From NCBI GenBank assembly GCA_014871385.1, contig CM026427.1:2042068-2106067 (forward strand): a stretch of 64,000 bases of DNA. The letters are read 5' to 3'. The notes beneath the pieces were generated by a model. The model ran no database searches and was not told where the DNA came from. It was given only the letters and a program-made list of their open reading frames with translations. Positions within the stretch are counted from its first letter, which is position 1. Each line of letters begins with the position of its first letter. Positions 23,901-34,619 of the stretch are shown here, piece by piece. The DNA comes from Ceratodon purpureus (lineage: Eukaryota > Streptophyta > Bryopsida > Pseudoditrichales > Ditrichaceae). A program made the translations under genes and the position numbers.

Positions 23901-24191
23901 TTCAGCCACAATAGGTCCTGGCTTCACAACGTGCCGATTCGTGAGAAGAATCCCCCGTTTCTTGTCAACTACAAAGCCAGTGGCGTAGCTGGCACCAGCC
24001 ACTTCGGTATCAAACGCGCGCGTGGCGGTAGTACGGAGTACTACAACTGCAGGGACCACTCTATTAAGCGCCTTGCGCCAATCTTCTGCACTGCCTGCAC
24101 TGTCGAAGACTGGCGGTTCAAGCTCCATCGTGAGGCCTAACGACTTGAGAGCCTCCACGCTCTCCGACTTCATTGGTTGCAATCTATTCAT
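20943..24191 (-). CDS. DEG7: DEG7-type serine protease (HtrA family), 1082 aa, intronless coding region
   Basis: One uninterrupted frame encodes the whole protein, close to the length of Arabidopsis DEG7 (about 1,100 aa). The N-terminal protease domain carries the triad His87 (LLTNRHVVKPG), Asp118 (DPVHDFGFLW) and Ser202 (KGGSSGSPVID). A PDZ domain follows (about residues 290-380, GPAHKQLEPGDVLIRAAGE). A second trypsin-like unit (about 600-820) has lost the catalytic serine motif: GVLADEDGKV stands where an active enzyme has GNSGGP. Further PDZ units end the protein. This duplicated active/degenerate architecture is characteristic of DEG7, reported to assist photosystem II repair in plastids. 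The N-terminus (MNRLQPMKSESVEALKSLG) lacks an obvious transit peptide, as in other DEG7 proteins. From memory, flowering-plant DEG7 genes have many introns, so the intronless coding region is notable. Short open frames on the opposite strand are shadows. Confidence 0.95.
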   Translation of the reverse strand: MNRLQPMKSESVEALKSLGLTMELEPPVFDSAGSAEDWRKALNRVVPAVVVLRTTATRAFDTEVAGASYATGFVVDKKRGILLTNRHVVKPGPIVAEAMFVNREEISVYPLYRDPVHDFGFLWFDPDTVQFLEYEEIPLAPDAAAVGLEIRVVGNDSGEKVSILAGTLARLDRDAPHYKKDGYNDFNTFYMQAASGTKGGSSGSPVIDIHGRAVALNAGSKSASASAFFLPLERVVRALHMLQEQKDKCLKGWEPAVIPRGTFQVTFSHKGFDETRRLGVKRDTEQMVRKACPASETGMLVVESVVPGGPAHKQLEPGDVLIRAAGEVLTQFLKYETLLDDNVGNPVSLELERGGTTINVTIPVQDLHSITPNMFLEVSGGVIHALSYQQARNLHFVCGIVYVAEPGYMLSRAGVPKHAIIKKMAGEDIVNLDKFISVFFKLSRGARVPLEFVSHIDRHRSKSVLVTIDRHEWYAPPRIYTRNDATGLWDIRQAAPSAEVPLIALKVDPMEAEPVEGPVVDGVNGAIKEGDDSKTVVNDELQVEAATKRQKVDKVLPDSIDLPAPTIKGTLDSTSRQGSGIAPGTSSSVAEHVIEPTLVMMEVHIPPSAMLDGVHAQHFFGTGVIVHHSKDLGLVAVDKNTVAISVSDVMLNFAAFPMEIPGEVVFLHPVHNYALVAYNPTALGEVGMAAVQAAVLLPDPPLRRGDFVYLVGLSRSLQATSRKSTVTNPGAALNVAAADCPRYRAMNMEVIELDTDFGHTFSGVLADEDGKVQALWGSFSTQVKYGDSSPEDHQFVRGIPIHAISEVLDVIVNGLSGGPSLVINGHERSMPLMRILEAELYPTLLSKARSFGLSDKWVQALAEKDSVRRQVLRVKGCLAGSRAHGVLDQGDMLLAISGQPVTCFRDVEIACEATKRNSTDVGNSNEQTPGTLDVTLFRQGREINIEVGIDDRDGFGTTRMVNWAGCVLQEPHAAVRALGFLPQQGHGVYVARWCHGSPVHRYGLYALQWIVEVNGKPTPNLQDFVDVTQGLEHGAFVRVKTVHLNGKPRVLTVKQDLHYWPTWELRLDPTSAMWRRHVIKAH

Positions 24192-27100
24192 CTTGTCTGA
24201 TTTTGATCTTACCCAGGATATGCGATCAAATGCCCATGTGTCTCCCGAGAGACCTCTCTTGCTTTGAATTGCAACTTTCTCTCTGCAAATACATTTACTA
24301 CATAGTCAATCAACACTGGCGCTTGATCATTCCTTGTAAACTAAATGTATCGATTCAAATTGGAAAAAAACGACATTGTACCATCAGGAGTAGCGCCAAT
24401 CGCTTGAAAAACAAATAAATAGTTTCTATGACTATCACCACTCATCAAGTCCTCAATCAAGCGGAAAATACCATTGTAATTCAGGAGAATCATCACTTTT
24501 AAGGAGTTACATACGTGCTCAAATTCACCAATTTGAGTTGTCTCACCGCTAAGAGTCTGGAGTGTAGGTTGCATATAAAATGCAGAGCACGCATCTTCTA
24601 CACATTGTTGCAGCTAATAATCCAACAACCTATAAATTAAACAGAATTAACCTATATGCTTCAATTCAAATGTCTAAAGTTGTAGAACTCAAGCATAAGG
24701 CTCTCGGAAGCAGTTGTATGATACCAGCTGCAAATTGCTTCTTAGGTGCAAGTTAGATGCTTCCGTTAGGTGTTCGCCTCGAACTAATGTGGAGCAATCC
24801 ATTGCCAGTGAAGTCTCCACTTAGGGAGATTCAAATCATAGGCTACATGATAGCGTAAAATGAATAGGAAGAGGTTTCGTCCTAGGTTAAAAGGGGCAAT
24901 CAGATGTAACACAGCTGACTGATACCCTCGAAGAAAAACTCTTCGGGCTAAACCGCAAGAAAAAACCATTCAGACACCTGTTGAAATCATCCTTTACACC
25001 GCTTGAAATCATCCTTTACATCCAGATTCAAGCCTCAACTGCAAAGGCAGCCAAGCAAATCAAGAAGAAAGTGCTGTAGCCCACAAAAGTAGCTTAGTTA
25101 CCCTGGACTAAACACCCTCTTCGACCTTTCGAACACTCTAAACAAAGATTAATCTCATCTCGAAATTATCAAAAGCTCTAAATCGTGCTATTATTGTTCA
25201 AAAAAGCTGTAGTCAGCAATAAGTATCAATGGATTTGTTTGAATATCATCTTTCTGGTTAGTTCTTTATTTCCCCTCTAGTTCAAGTCATCTAGAGATAT
25301 GGTCTACCTAAGAAACCGAAATCATACAAACCTTTCGTGCAAGAACTAGACACTGAAAAGAAGAAGTAAAAATCACAAGAAGGTCAATTCAAATGACACC
25401 TTTAGCCCCAAATGCAGATTGAACAACACATGTTTCTTAGTTTGAGTGAAGGTTACTTAAGTCCCCTGTATACAGAAGTTGTTATGAATTGAGTAGACAT
25501 AGAATTTGCTTGACCGATAAGCAATCTCCTCTATGCAGCAGCTGGTGCGATTTATCCAAACTAATGTGGCCCATGCCCACAAACCTTCACTATGGAAGTC
25601 CAATTTAACTTCAGTTCGCTAATGTTAGAGTGGTCCTCAAGACATCTCGATGTGTACGCTGCATACGCAATTCTAGAAATTTAACAAAGTTGTCCTCATT
25701 GTAAGGAATCACAACTCTTTCCATGATCTGTTATGGACCTGAAGAATTGAACATAAAATCTTGCAGTAGTAGAGAAAGTGGGAAAGCACTTCCAACATCG
25801 AGGACAACTAGTAAACACGGAAGATCCACCAGTGGCAGAATGCGAAGGGAGTGAACAGAGGTGATCACACGGGCGGCGTAAGAGAGAGGAACCGATTCTA
25901 ATTAAAATGCAACCTGTGAAGGTACGAGTCTAACAAAAACCCTAAAATGACCCACGAGCGAAGTCGCACCACGTCCACAATGCACTGGACGAAGCAGAGG
26001 ACTAGCACTTGGCGTCGTGCCAACGAGCGCAACTACAATTGCGATGACTTCTAGACCAGAGTCCGAATAATCTCATCACTGTCGCACAAAATTCTACCAC
26101 AAAGTAAGCTTGTCACTCTTAATCACGTCTACCCAACAAGGAAACGCTCCTCAAAATTTGATCCCATCTAGGTTCTCTAGACTGCGGATCCCGGCACTCG
26201 CCTTAAAGTAAATACCGACTAACACTTCGAAACACGTGTTCCCGAGAAACAATCCGCGTCTTACTACCCTTGCACTCGCGTCTCGACACTTCCCACCGAC
26301 ATAACCCAAGGCGCCAGACACTCTCTAGGAACCAAATTCTGGATCTAAAACTTCAAAGTAGACCCTGCTGCCAAAGAATAGCCAGCCTACAGATGTGCGC
26401 AAGCTGCTCTTCAAACGAATTGATCAAGTTTAGATTGCACTCCCATCGCTGCCGATTCCGTTAGCACACATGGTTGGAACAATGCGGAAACTGAACCCTA
26501 CTTTGAGCCTCAAACGAAGCGTAATCTCACCTGCAGCTCGGCTTCTGTCGTTGCGGTCATTCGCCGAGGCGCCGGGTCATGTTGATAGCGTGCATTCCCG
26601 ATCGCAATCCAGGAGTGAGCTCCCTTGCGCTCAGTTCCAAACACTACGCTAACACCGCGACTCGCTTGAAGTGGATCTGAGATAACCCTCAACAGCCAAA
26701 AGAGAACAATACCCCACAAGCCCGGAAATGCTCCACAATCCTACCTGAGCCCAACAAGTAGAAGAGGCTGGCGGAGAGAGAGAGAAGGAGAGAGAGAGCG
26801 AGGCCGGCAGATCTTTCCTCTTTTGCTGGTCAAAGTCAAGCCCAGATGTGGGACCTCACGGCAACAACTTCTGCGACAACTTACGATCAATCTGAAATGG
26901 GCTCCGGAGCATGGCAACCATAAACTGCAACACAACTTACATAATCCACTCACTCAATCCTGACACAAACACTGTTGCTGCGACGGAATCTTGACGACTC
27001 TCCACCAAATTCCCAAGCTGCCGCTTGTTTATTTCCTTCCCTGAGTCGGACACGAAATCTCTATCGACCACGTGCGCCACTTTCCAAACAGAAAATTCTG
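24192..27100 (-). promoter_or_regulatory. DEG7 upstream region with probable 5' leader intron
   Basis: On the minus strand a good acceptor (TTTGCAG/AGAGAAAG) lies at about 24283, 90 bp before the DEG7 start codon. Good donors lie at about 26532 (CTGCAG/GTGAGATT) and 26749 (CTCAG/GTAGGA). This suggests a leader intron of 2.2-2.5 kb. Sequence around 26250-27300 is less AT-rich and contains a GA-rich tract (26775-26805), compatible with a promoter. The intron interior holds no recognisable gene. All of this is inference from consensus sites. Confidence 0.4.
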
Positions 27101-27626
27101 CCACAAACGTACAGCTCCTCCTTGTCCCGAAGGCAACTGCTAATCCAGACACCCTGCTGCTTTACGACCATCGCAGGATTAGATCGCCATCATCATCATG
27201 ATCGCTCGCAATTTGCTCCAGACTCACCACCTGCCAGATTTGGCCGCCCACCAACTAACTGCTCATGTGAAAGCGCCCCTTTGTAGGGCTGCCATCTCGT
27301 GTACTGGAAACATCGCCTTAACTACGACCCTCAACCGAGTTCGGATTAGCCTAACCTAGTGGTGCAAAAATCTCGTCGCCAGATTAGGTACGATTGCAGA
27401 CAAATCACTCAACTCTCAAGCTGCAGAATCATCAACGACTTACTCAACAAAAGGATTGGATATGTGGTGCGGAGGAGATCATTAGCTTTTGGGTTAACCA
27501 GCTCAAATTTGATTGATGATATGCTACACACATGTATGTCATGGCAGTTGATGGTAATTGGTGGTAGATGAACTACAATTGAATAAAAAATTATCTACAG
27601 TGATGTGGTGGTATGATGCTAAGATG
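27101..27626. other. spacer between DEG7 promoter and GALS 3' end
   Basis: About 500 bp with no supported gene. The right part is probably the 3' untranslated region of the glycosyltransferase gene. Confidence 0.5.
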
Positions 27627-29592
27627 CTACAAGATGAAAGGCTGCTTGCCGACCATGGCGAGTTCGTAACTCTTGATGGTGGGGGCGAGGGTGGCCATGG
27701 AGAAATCCAGGGTGCAGTTCCTCACGTTGAGGGAGTTGGGCTCACCGTTGGGGCTAAGCGGAAATTCTCTGCAGAGCTCCGTGCGGCCGTTGGCGGTGTT
27801 GTGGTAGTGGTAGGCGCGGAGGGTGGTGATCTCCATGTCTTCCTGCTTGCCGTCGAGCTTCATGTGCTCGGAGCGGTGGACCCCCGTGGCCCACACGCGC
27901 TGCGGCTGCACTGCGTATTTGCGTGACTCGTCTGGCTTCCACCCGTAGTCGCAGTTGGCGTATACTAGCTTCTCAAACGCCCATTTCCTGCGAGAACCAC
28001 AGCACAACGCACACCAGTTTGATGCTCTCAGCTGATTTGATTCCTCTTGTCACGCATAACAGGGGATGCATGTTCTTGACGTGCGTGACGTGCGTGACCA
28101 TGACCTCATTTCTTGCGAACCAAGCCTCACCTACCGAAGCTACACGATCTTATCACGTCTTTGCAACGACTGAAATCAACAACACCTTTGCAAGCACGCT
28201 AATGAACTTCTTCTGCATGTGATAGATTCGCGGACGAATTACCTGGAGATTTTGGGCTCATCCAACACTCGTCTGGTCGATTTCCAACACAGCCCGTCGG
28301 AGACTTTGACGTTCTGGAAGAGGATTTGGGTCACGTTGTTGCGCGCTTTCTCAGCCAGAATGGACCCGATTGTAGGTTGATACGGTTCACCGCTGGGAGG
28401 GATGTAAAGAAACTCATCGACGTCGAAGAAGAACGTCCAATTGGCAAGAGTTTGCGACATGAGCATGCAATCGTTCAGCATCGTGAACTACAGCACAGAC
28501 ATAGTACACACGTCGTTTAGCATGCTTGTCATCATCTCTGCGAGACCATGCTATCACCAACTGAAAAGAACAATATGCAGCTAGAATTGTGCAGAATTCA
28601 GTTCGATTAGGTTCTAAATTTTGAGTGAACATTGTGATGAACACCTTCTTGCGAAATCTGTCAATGGCAAATTAGGAAAACATGGCAAGCACCTAACGCA
28701 AAGCTCTACGCCATACCTGGTGATGGTAGTACCCATCATAAACCTCCGCTTGCCGCAGGTTCTGAACTCTCACTCTCCCGATGTCAATCCACGGCTTGAG
28801 CACACGATAAACCTCCTCATGTATCCCGCCCGCGTCCTGAAAGATGAAGAGCGTCTTCTCTCCGAAGAACCACGCGTGGTAGGCAATCCACTCGCGGACG
28901 CGCTGCGGGCTGATGTTGCCATAGAGCGGGGAGCCACAGAACGTGATCTCGTAAGGGTAAGGCGGCGCGTATCGGCTCGCATTGTACTCTCCTCGCATCT
29001 CCGTGAGCGCCACAAACCTCTCCGGCGAGCGGAACACCGGCTCTGCGTACCCAGCCGTCAACACCAAACGCCCGCCCTCCGCATCTGTGCCAACGTCGCG
29101 AGGAAACTCGCAGACGAGCACCATGGTGCCATACAGCCGGCCCATGTTCCAGTCGGGCTTGATGGGGCGCGCCTTCACCTTGAGAGGAGGATCATCTGAG
29201 CTCACCCACTCGCATTCGTAGAGAATCTCGTGCAAGTTGTTCAAGTGCTTGCTGGTCATCACCACGGAGGAGAATGTGCGCGGGCCATTGCGGTACGAGC
29301 CCACCTCCACGATCAACCTCGATGCGATGCCGTGAGGGTGGAAGAAGCGCACGTCTCCGCGCGAGAGGTCGATGGAGGACATGTTGAGGGGCTCGTCCAT
29401 CGTTGTTGTGGTCGCGTTCACGCACCCCATGAGCTGCGGTCTGGGTGGCCACCATCCTCGTTCGTAGATGGATGGCGCATTGGAGGAGATTTGGAAGACC
29501 AGGAACAGGCAGTTGATTACGATGAGGACAAGCGCGGTGTTCATGCTAAGGACTCCGGCATATGTGTCCAGGATCCTCTTCGACGCCTTCAT
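27627..29592 (-). CDS. GT92 (DUF23) glycosyltransferase, galactan synthase (GALS)-like, 493 aa
   Basis: Exons 29592-28717, 28487-28243 and 27987-27627 join in frame. Residues 14-36 (GVLSMNTALVLIVINCLFLV) form one membrane anchor near a short basic cytoplasmic tail, a type II Golgi layout. The GT92 domain covers about residues 190-450: YPYEITFCGSPLYG, the block RVREWIAYHAWFFGEKTLFI, YDGYYHHQ joined to FTMLNDC, and the divalent-cation DxD motif in FFFDVDEFLYIPP (Asp314 to Asp316). The tail has RKWAFEKLVY, KYAVQP and GVHRSE as in plant GALS proteins, which add beta-1,4-galactose to pectic rhamnogalacturonan I side chains. Length agrees with Arabidopsis GALS1 (about 490 aa). Family certain; galactan as product is inferred from the family. 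Confidence 0.93.
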
Positions 29593-32500
29593 GGATCAAC
29601 CTTGCAATTGACCTTGCAGAAGCTCCCTGGATCATAGAACTGCATCTGAGCGGTTGCAAGTTGGCCAAGAAATTAAGGTAGCTTCAAGTGCAGCAGAAAC
29701 TAATGCTAGAGTCGTCAATGCAATATATCCATCATTTCTCCTGCGTTGTGATGTCGAATTGCGGAGTTGTACCTCTCGATCGAGAAAGAGCAAGCGCTGG
29801 CATGAATCGAGGAAGCGGCAGGAACTGAGTTATGATATACACACATATGTCAAGGACCTTAGCAATTGTTATTTCATCATGACAACCAGTTGCTCTTGCT
29901 GCGAGTAGTGATCCCCTCGCTGACGCTCTGCAACGTAACCCTCTTTTATCATTAGTGTTTCTGTCCTGCTCCTCACAATAGACCTCAAGTAAAAGTAGAG
30001 CTACCCGAACGCACCTCACCCACTCTCAGCAAATCTGGAATGAACCATACTCTTCATGAACAACGGCATCAGACGAACAAACAAAAGAGACCGCAAAAGC
30101 AAATCTAGAAGCATAATATGAGAAGAAAGCAATCAAAGTAGTAAGAAGTGTCAGATAATGATAACTCGACCCACCAGCAAGTTGAAGGTCCACAACTCGA
30201 AGGAGCTGCCGAAGCCCAATTATATTGAACTAAAAGTTCATCCTCATAATCCTTGATTTAATATCCCCACCTCCGTGACTTCAAATATATAAAGCAGCGT
30301 TGTAATTAACCGTAAATCTCCCACTAGTTCTACTTCAACAAAAACACTAAATTTAGAATCATGTCTAAATTTAGGTCATGCCATGAACAAAATAGCACTA
30401 TAACTTCAGTTGATGTCAAGTGAGGCAGTTTGTGTCGGACTGAGAAAGAAAATCCTGCTTTCCTACTTTTGTTGAGCATTTGAAGCTTGAAGAGTACTGG
30501 AAGAGTTAATCCTATTCAATTGCAGCAGTGATAGTTAACTAATCTGCTTATTGTAACTTAATCTGTGGATTGATAATGTGACTTAATTCACAGATTAAGA
30601 CACAGATGGCACCACCGATCTGTGTCTTAATCCGTCAGTTGTGATGCTATAGCGATCGACGTCGGAGTCTCGATCGACAGGCCCCAGTCCGTGCCTTGGC
30701 AGCGGATCGGAATTGTGCAGTGGCACCAGACTCCTGATCCTCATTCTATGGAGTCTCCGACAAAGAGATGTAGACCGCCCGGAGAACAGTCTCTACCAGC
30801 GACTAACTTCCCAAGAATTTGGGACAGGCACTTCACACCACCAATTACAACAATATTGGTCCACGACGGTAGGAATATATGCTAAATCATCAACAGTGGA
30901 GGTAATTGAAACAAGCCTGACCGGGATATAAATGTTAGGTGAACTGTGAGTGCCAACCAGAGTTTGAGCCCCAGAAATCAAGTTCCGAATCTCCCTGATG
31001 GCTCCATGGCACGTCTCCACTTCCACTAGAAATTACTCTGCAGGCAAACAACAAATGAAGTGCAACCCTATAACCCCCTTTGCCATGGGCAGATTACAGA
31101 CGAGTCTTCTCTGCTAAATTGAGGGCAACTTCCGGATTCCAGATTCTATTCTTTCTCAACTACACAACCTTTACACGGGTGGTGCACTCGATCGTCACTT
31201 TCTTTTTCTTTTGCATTTATACGAATTTATCATTTCCAGGACTCAGAGACACGGCCATGTTTCAAAGAAATAAATTTCTTCATTGCTAAGAAGAATAGTA
31301 CACAGTTTCCTTGAGGTTCAACAACTGGCATTGAGTGTAGTACCGACGTGTTGCCTCTTTCTGGAGCATAATTTAACCTTAGTTTCAGTTCAAAGCCATG
31401 ATGTTCCAGGCTACAACACGCTAGTACAGCAGCCACCTGTGAAACATTTACCTTTGCTGAGATTGATGGGGTAAATGAAAGGGAGTCTTTGTTGGAGTGA
31501 CACGACACTGACATAGGAGCAGCAAGTGAATTTCGGAGAAACAATTCATATCATGGCTCGATCAGAAAGCTGTTTAAGTTATTAACAAAACGTTTCACAC
31601 AGTCGACATGAGGGTTGGGAAACAAACACATCGCTTGTCTGCTCATCAAGTATCCACATGGATTCGGTGTCCGATTCAGTGCATGGGGGCAGACTGTGGG
31701 TCCTCTATTATAAAAAACAACAGTGACGTGTAAGGTGCAAAACCTGGTGTAATGGCTTTTAGTAGTTGTCAAGTACTTGAGCATCCACCTCAGTTGGAGG
31801 GGTTGTTGCGGTTGATCCAAAGGAACTTGAGAACGACATTAAAATTTTTTCTCAGCACTCATAACCTTCTAGAGACCTTCTGCGTAGTCCATAGCTAGGT
31901 AGAAGGGATACCCAAACACATGTTTCTGCAATGAGGCTCTATCAAACAAAATGGAGGAACTAGCATTGCAGCTTGTTCTAACTGAAACGGCTGCACTGCA
32001 CCTCCTCTTCGGTAGTGTCCAACAAATACTATGCTACATCTCGGCTGCTCGTATACTGTCAACGTCCCCTCCCCATTAAGTGATAAAGACTGATAACAAT
32101 ATCCTTGTAATCGGGATCGAAGTAATCATCGAAACGTTTGTAACGGCGCATGCCTGCCACTCAGATTGTTCCGCTCAAGTAACTCACTGCTTTATATCCA
32201 CAGAGGACGTAGGGCACTCCTGCATAGTAACCTATGCAAGAGAGCAATCCATTTGACATCTGTCCTGGACGATTATTAAGAATTGCAAAAGAGATCCATC
32301 AGACGTCCCAGACATGATGTCCTGTATAATCATTTTCTGCTTTTCTTGTTCTTTGTTTTTGGCACAACCGAAAGTATGTCTACTCCGATCAAAACAAATC
32401 CCCTCGTCCCTCCTCCCGCCAGGATGTTTATCTTTTCTTGAACTGATACAAACCTTCCTTTCGCATTTTGTATGTTGCAGACATGTTAGAATGAAGTTTT

Positions 32501-34619
32501 CAAATCCAGCAGTTTTGCTTTAAATTAAGCATCAAGTTTGCTCAAAGTGATACCCCTAAGGTCATATGATTTACTGTAATATTTTCGATTATGCAGAGCT
32601 TTTCAACTCTCAATCAAGCGCATTCTGCAGTTTCACAGTCTACGGACGTGCAGGTTCCTCTCAGGAACTTGTGATTTGGGCAGTCCAAATAGAATCAATG
32701 ACTCTGTACTCAAATGCACAGATCCTGGATCTTTTTGTAGCCAACACTCCAGCGAAATATAGTTTAGCCTGCAGAAGTTCTATACCATATTGGCCAGTCG
32801 GGCGGTGCAGCACTACGAAATCATATTACGAACACCTTCACTTGCAGTTGAGGCAGGCCTTCCCAAGTTTCTCTAGACTCCCATAGCCATTCAATTTTTT
32901 CAATCATGGAAGGCAGATAGAAAGACATAGCTCAATCATACTGTCAGTGTTCTTCACATCATTGCAATCCCAAATCGTATCCGATTATGCTTCAAACTTA
33001 GATTTCTTGGCACAGTAAGTAGCACTCCTGATTGTGGTCGATCCGGGCTCGTGGACTCACAATAGTGATGGAATTACTGTCAACAAGAGCCTTTTCTATT
33101 CCAGCAGGCTATTCGGATCTCTATAGGGCAGTTTTTGTTTGTTACTAGTTCATGTTGTAAATTGTTTTATCCAGCATGGTTGGTTACAACATGAATTCAT
33201 ATAATCACCCAAAAGCGACGCTTTCGCTCTTGAAAGTGGGTATGAGACAACTAAGGAAATTAGTCGGTTGTGTGATGTCAGCCTTCTACGAAGTTGAGTA
33301 CAAAGCTGGCACATTAATGGCAGCAGACGGCGACAACTTGCTTCCCAAGTTCCAGCTTTGTCGGTGATGCAAGCTGTGGAAGTCCTCCATTATGGGGATA
33401 AGTTAATACGGCTCACCCATCTCCCTGGTGATGGAAATTATGACTTCTTTGGTACAACTTTCTTGAAGTGGCTCACTTGCTTGATCCTTGGAGTCTTGAA
33501 GGATTGTTGCAGTTGAAGATCGTGATAACCAGTACGGTTGATTTCGGACATTTGATAGTGATTCGTGAAGGCAAAAATTGCTGGACCATGGCCTGCAGAA
33601 AACTCATTGCAATTCCTGCCTGCCTGCAGTGCTTTTTGTAGGGCTATGAAACGGATACCTTTGTGGTGAGTGTCAACCCTTGAGTTTGGGTACTGCACTT
33701 TCACACAAGTTATTGAGACTGGTGATGTGCCCAAAGTAGCACTCGGCTTGTTTCTCGTTCATTGCAAATACTACTCTCATTCTTATCAGGGTTCAACTGT
33801 TCTGATTCATCTTCGTTGTTTTAACTCTCATATACCCCCTCTAAAACCCATAAATTGGGGTGACTGGAAGCAGATTTAGTATCAGAACATTTTTTTGTGA
33901 TCAATGACTTTAACGTGATGAAAAAGTTAAGTTGACAACGGGAGTGGTACAGGACATTCAACCCTCTACAGTCTCACGTAACTGTCGGGCCTCAATCTAG
34001 AAAGTTGCAGATATCATTGGGTGGTATTCGTGAACTGATGATAATCCTAACTGATTTTGTAATTCTAGTATAATGTACAGGCGGTAGTCTTTGCTTTTGA
34101 AAAAGTCATCAATAACCATTCCCTACATGCACCAAACAAGGAGCTTGAAGTTTTCAAACTACATTTCGAAAGCACACATGCACTACAGTCTAGGCTCATT
34201 AATTTACTCCCATTAACATTTCAAATCGGTACCAATTACTCACTACCAGCCGAAAAGATGTATATGCTTGTCGTTAGGAAGGCACATGCGTGTAGCTTCT
34301 TATAAAATAAAAAAGTGAAGGCTCAATTGCCCAAATGCAACATTTTCGTCACAATCATGAATTACGTACTACTTACAAACGGATATCCAAATTCTACCCA
34401 ATACACTGCTCCAGCCGAGGGTGGACATCATTTTCGCCACAATTGCCTGCTGGGCGTTCCTGTTGGTGGCATTCATGAACTGGAATCACTCGTGTATTTC
34501 CTAGAACCCAGAACGAGCGAACAGCAACACGGAGGTGCTTGGGTTTAGCCAGCAACCCGGAGTCGAATGCATTCTCTGATTACTGATGAATAAATTCCAA
34601 TTCAAATTCCTCTCAGCTT
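29593..34619. other. spacer between the GALS and SNARE genes
   Basis: About 5 kb of intermediate composition. The first few hundred bases (to about 30050) are probably the GALS promoter and leader. Several short open frames between 31080 and 33900 have partly coding-like composition on both strands but are broken by stops and match nothing I recognise; a decayed gene is possible. One pair of perfect hairpins is listed separately. Confidence 0.5.
30557..30630. repeat. two adjoining perfect hairpins
   Basis: CTTAATCTGTG (30557-30567) pairs with CACAGATTAAG (30589-30599). The overlapping TTAAGACACAGAT (30595-30607) pairs with ATCTGTGTCTTAA (30618-30630) across a 10-base loop. Because the second half of hairpin one is shared with the first half of hairpin two, the two folds exclude each other. 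Confidence 0.7.

Noticed and set aside
20898-24267. Many open frames of 60-130 codons on the plus strand
   Set aside because: They lie opposite the DEG7 coding region and follow its codon structure, with no motifs of their own.
28621-29637. Plus-strand frames of 135-190 codons rich in arginine and histidine
   Set aside because: Antisense to the GALS first exon, caused by its high GC third positions.
31080-33900. A possible leucine-rich-repeat resistance pseudogene
   Set aside because: Some pieces have leucine-rich character on the minus strand near 32880, but no repeat consensus could be followed through the stops on either strand.
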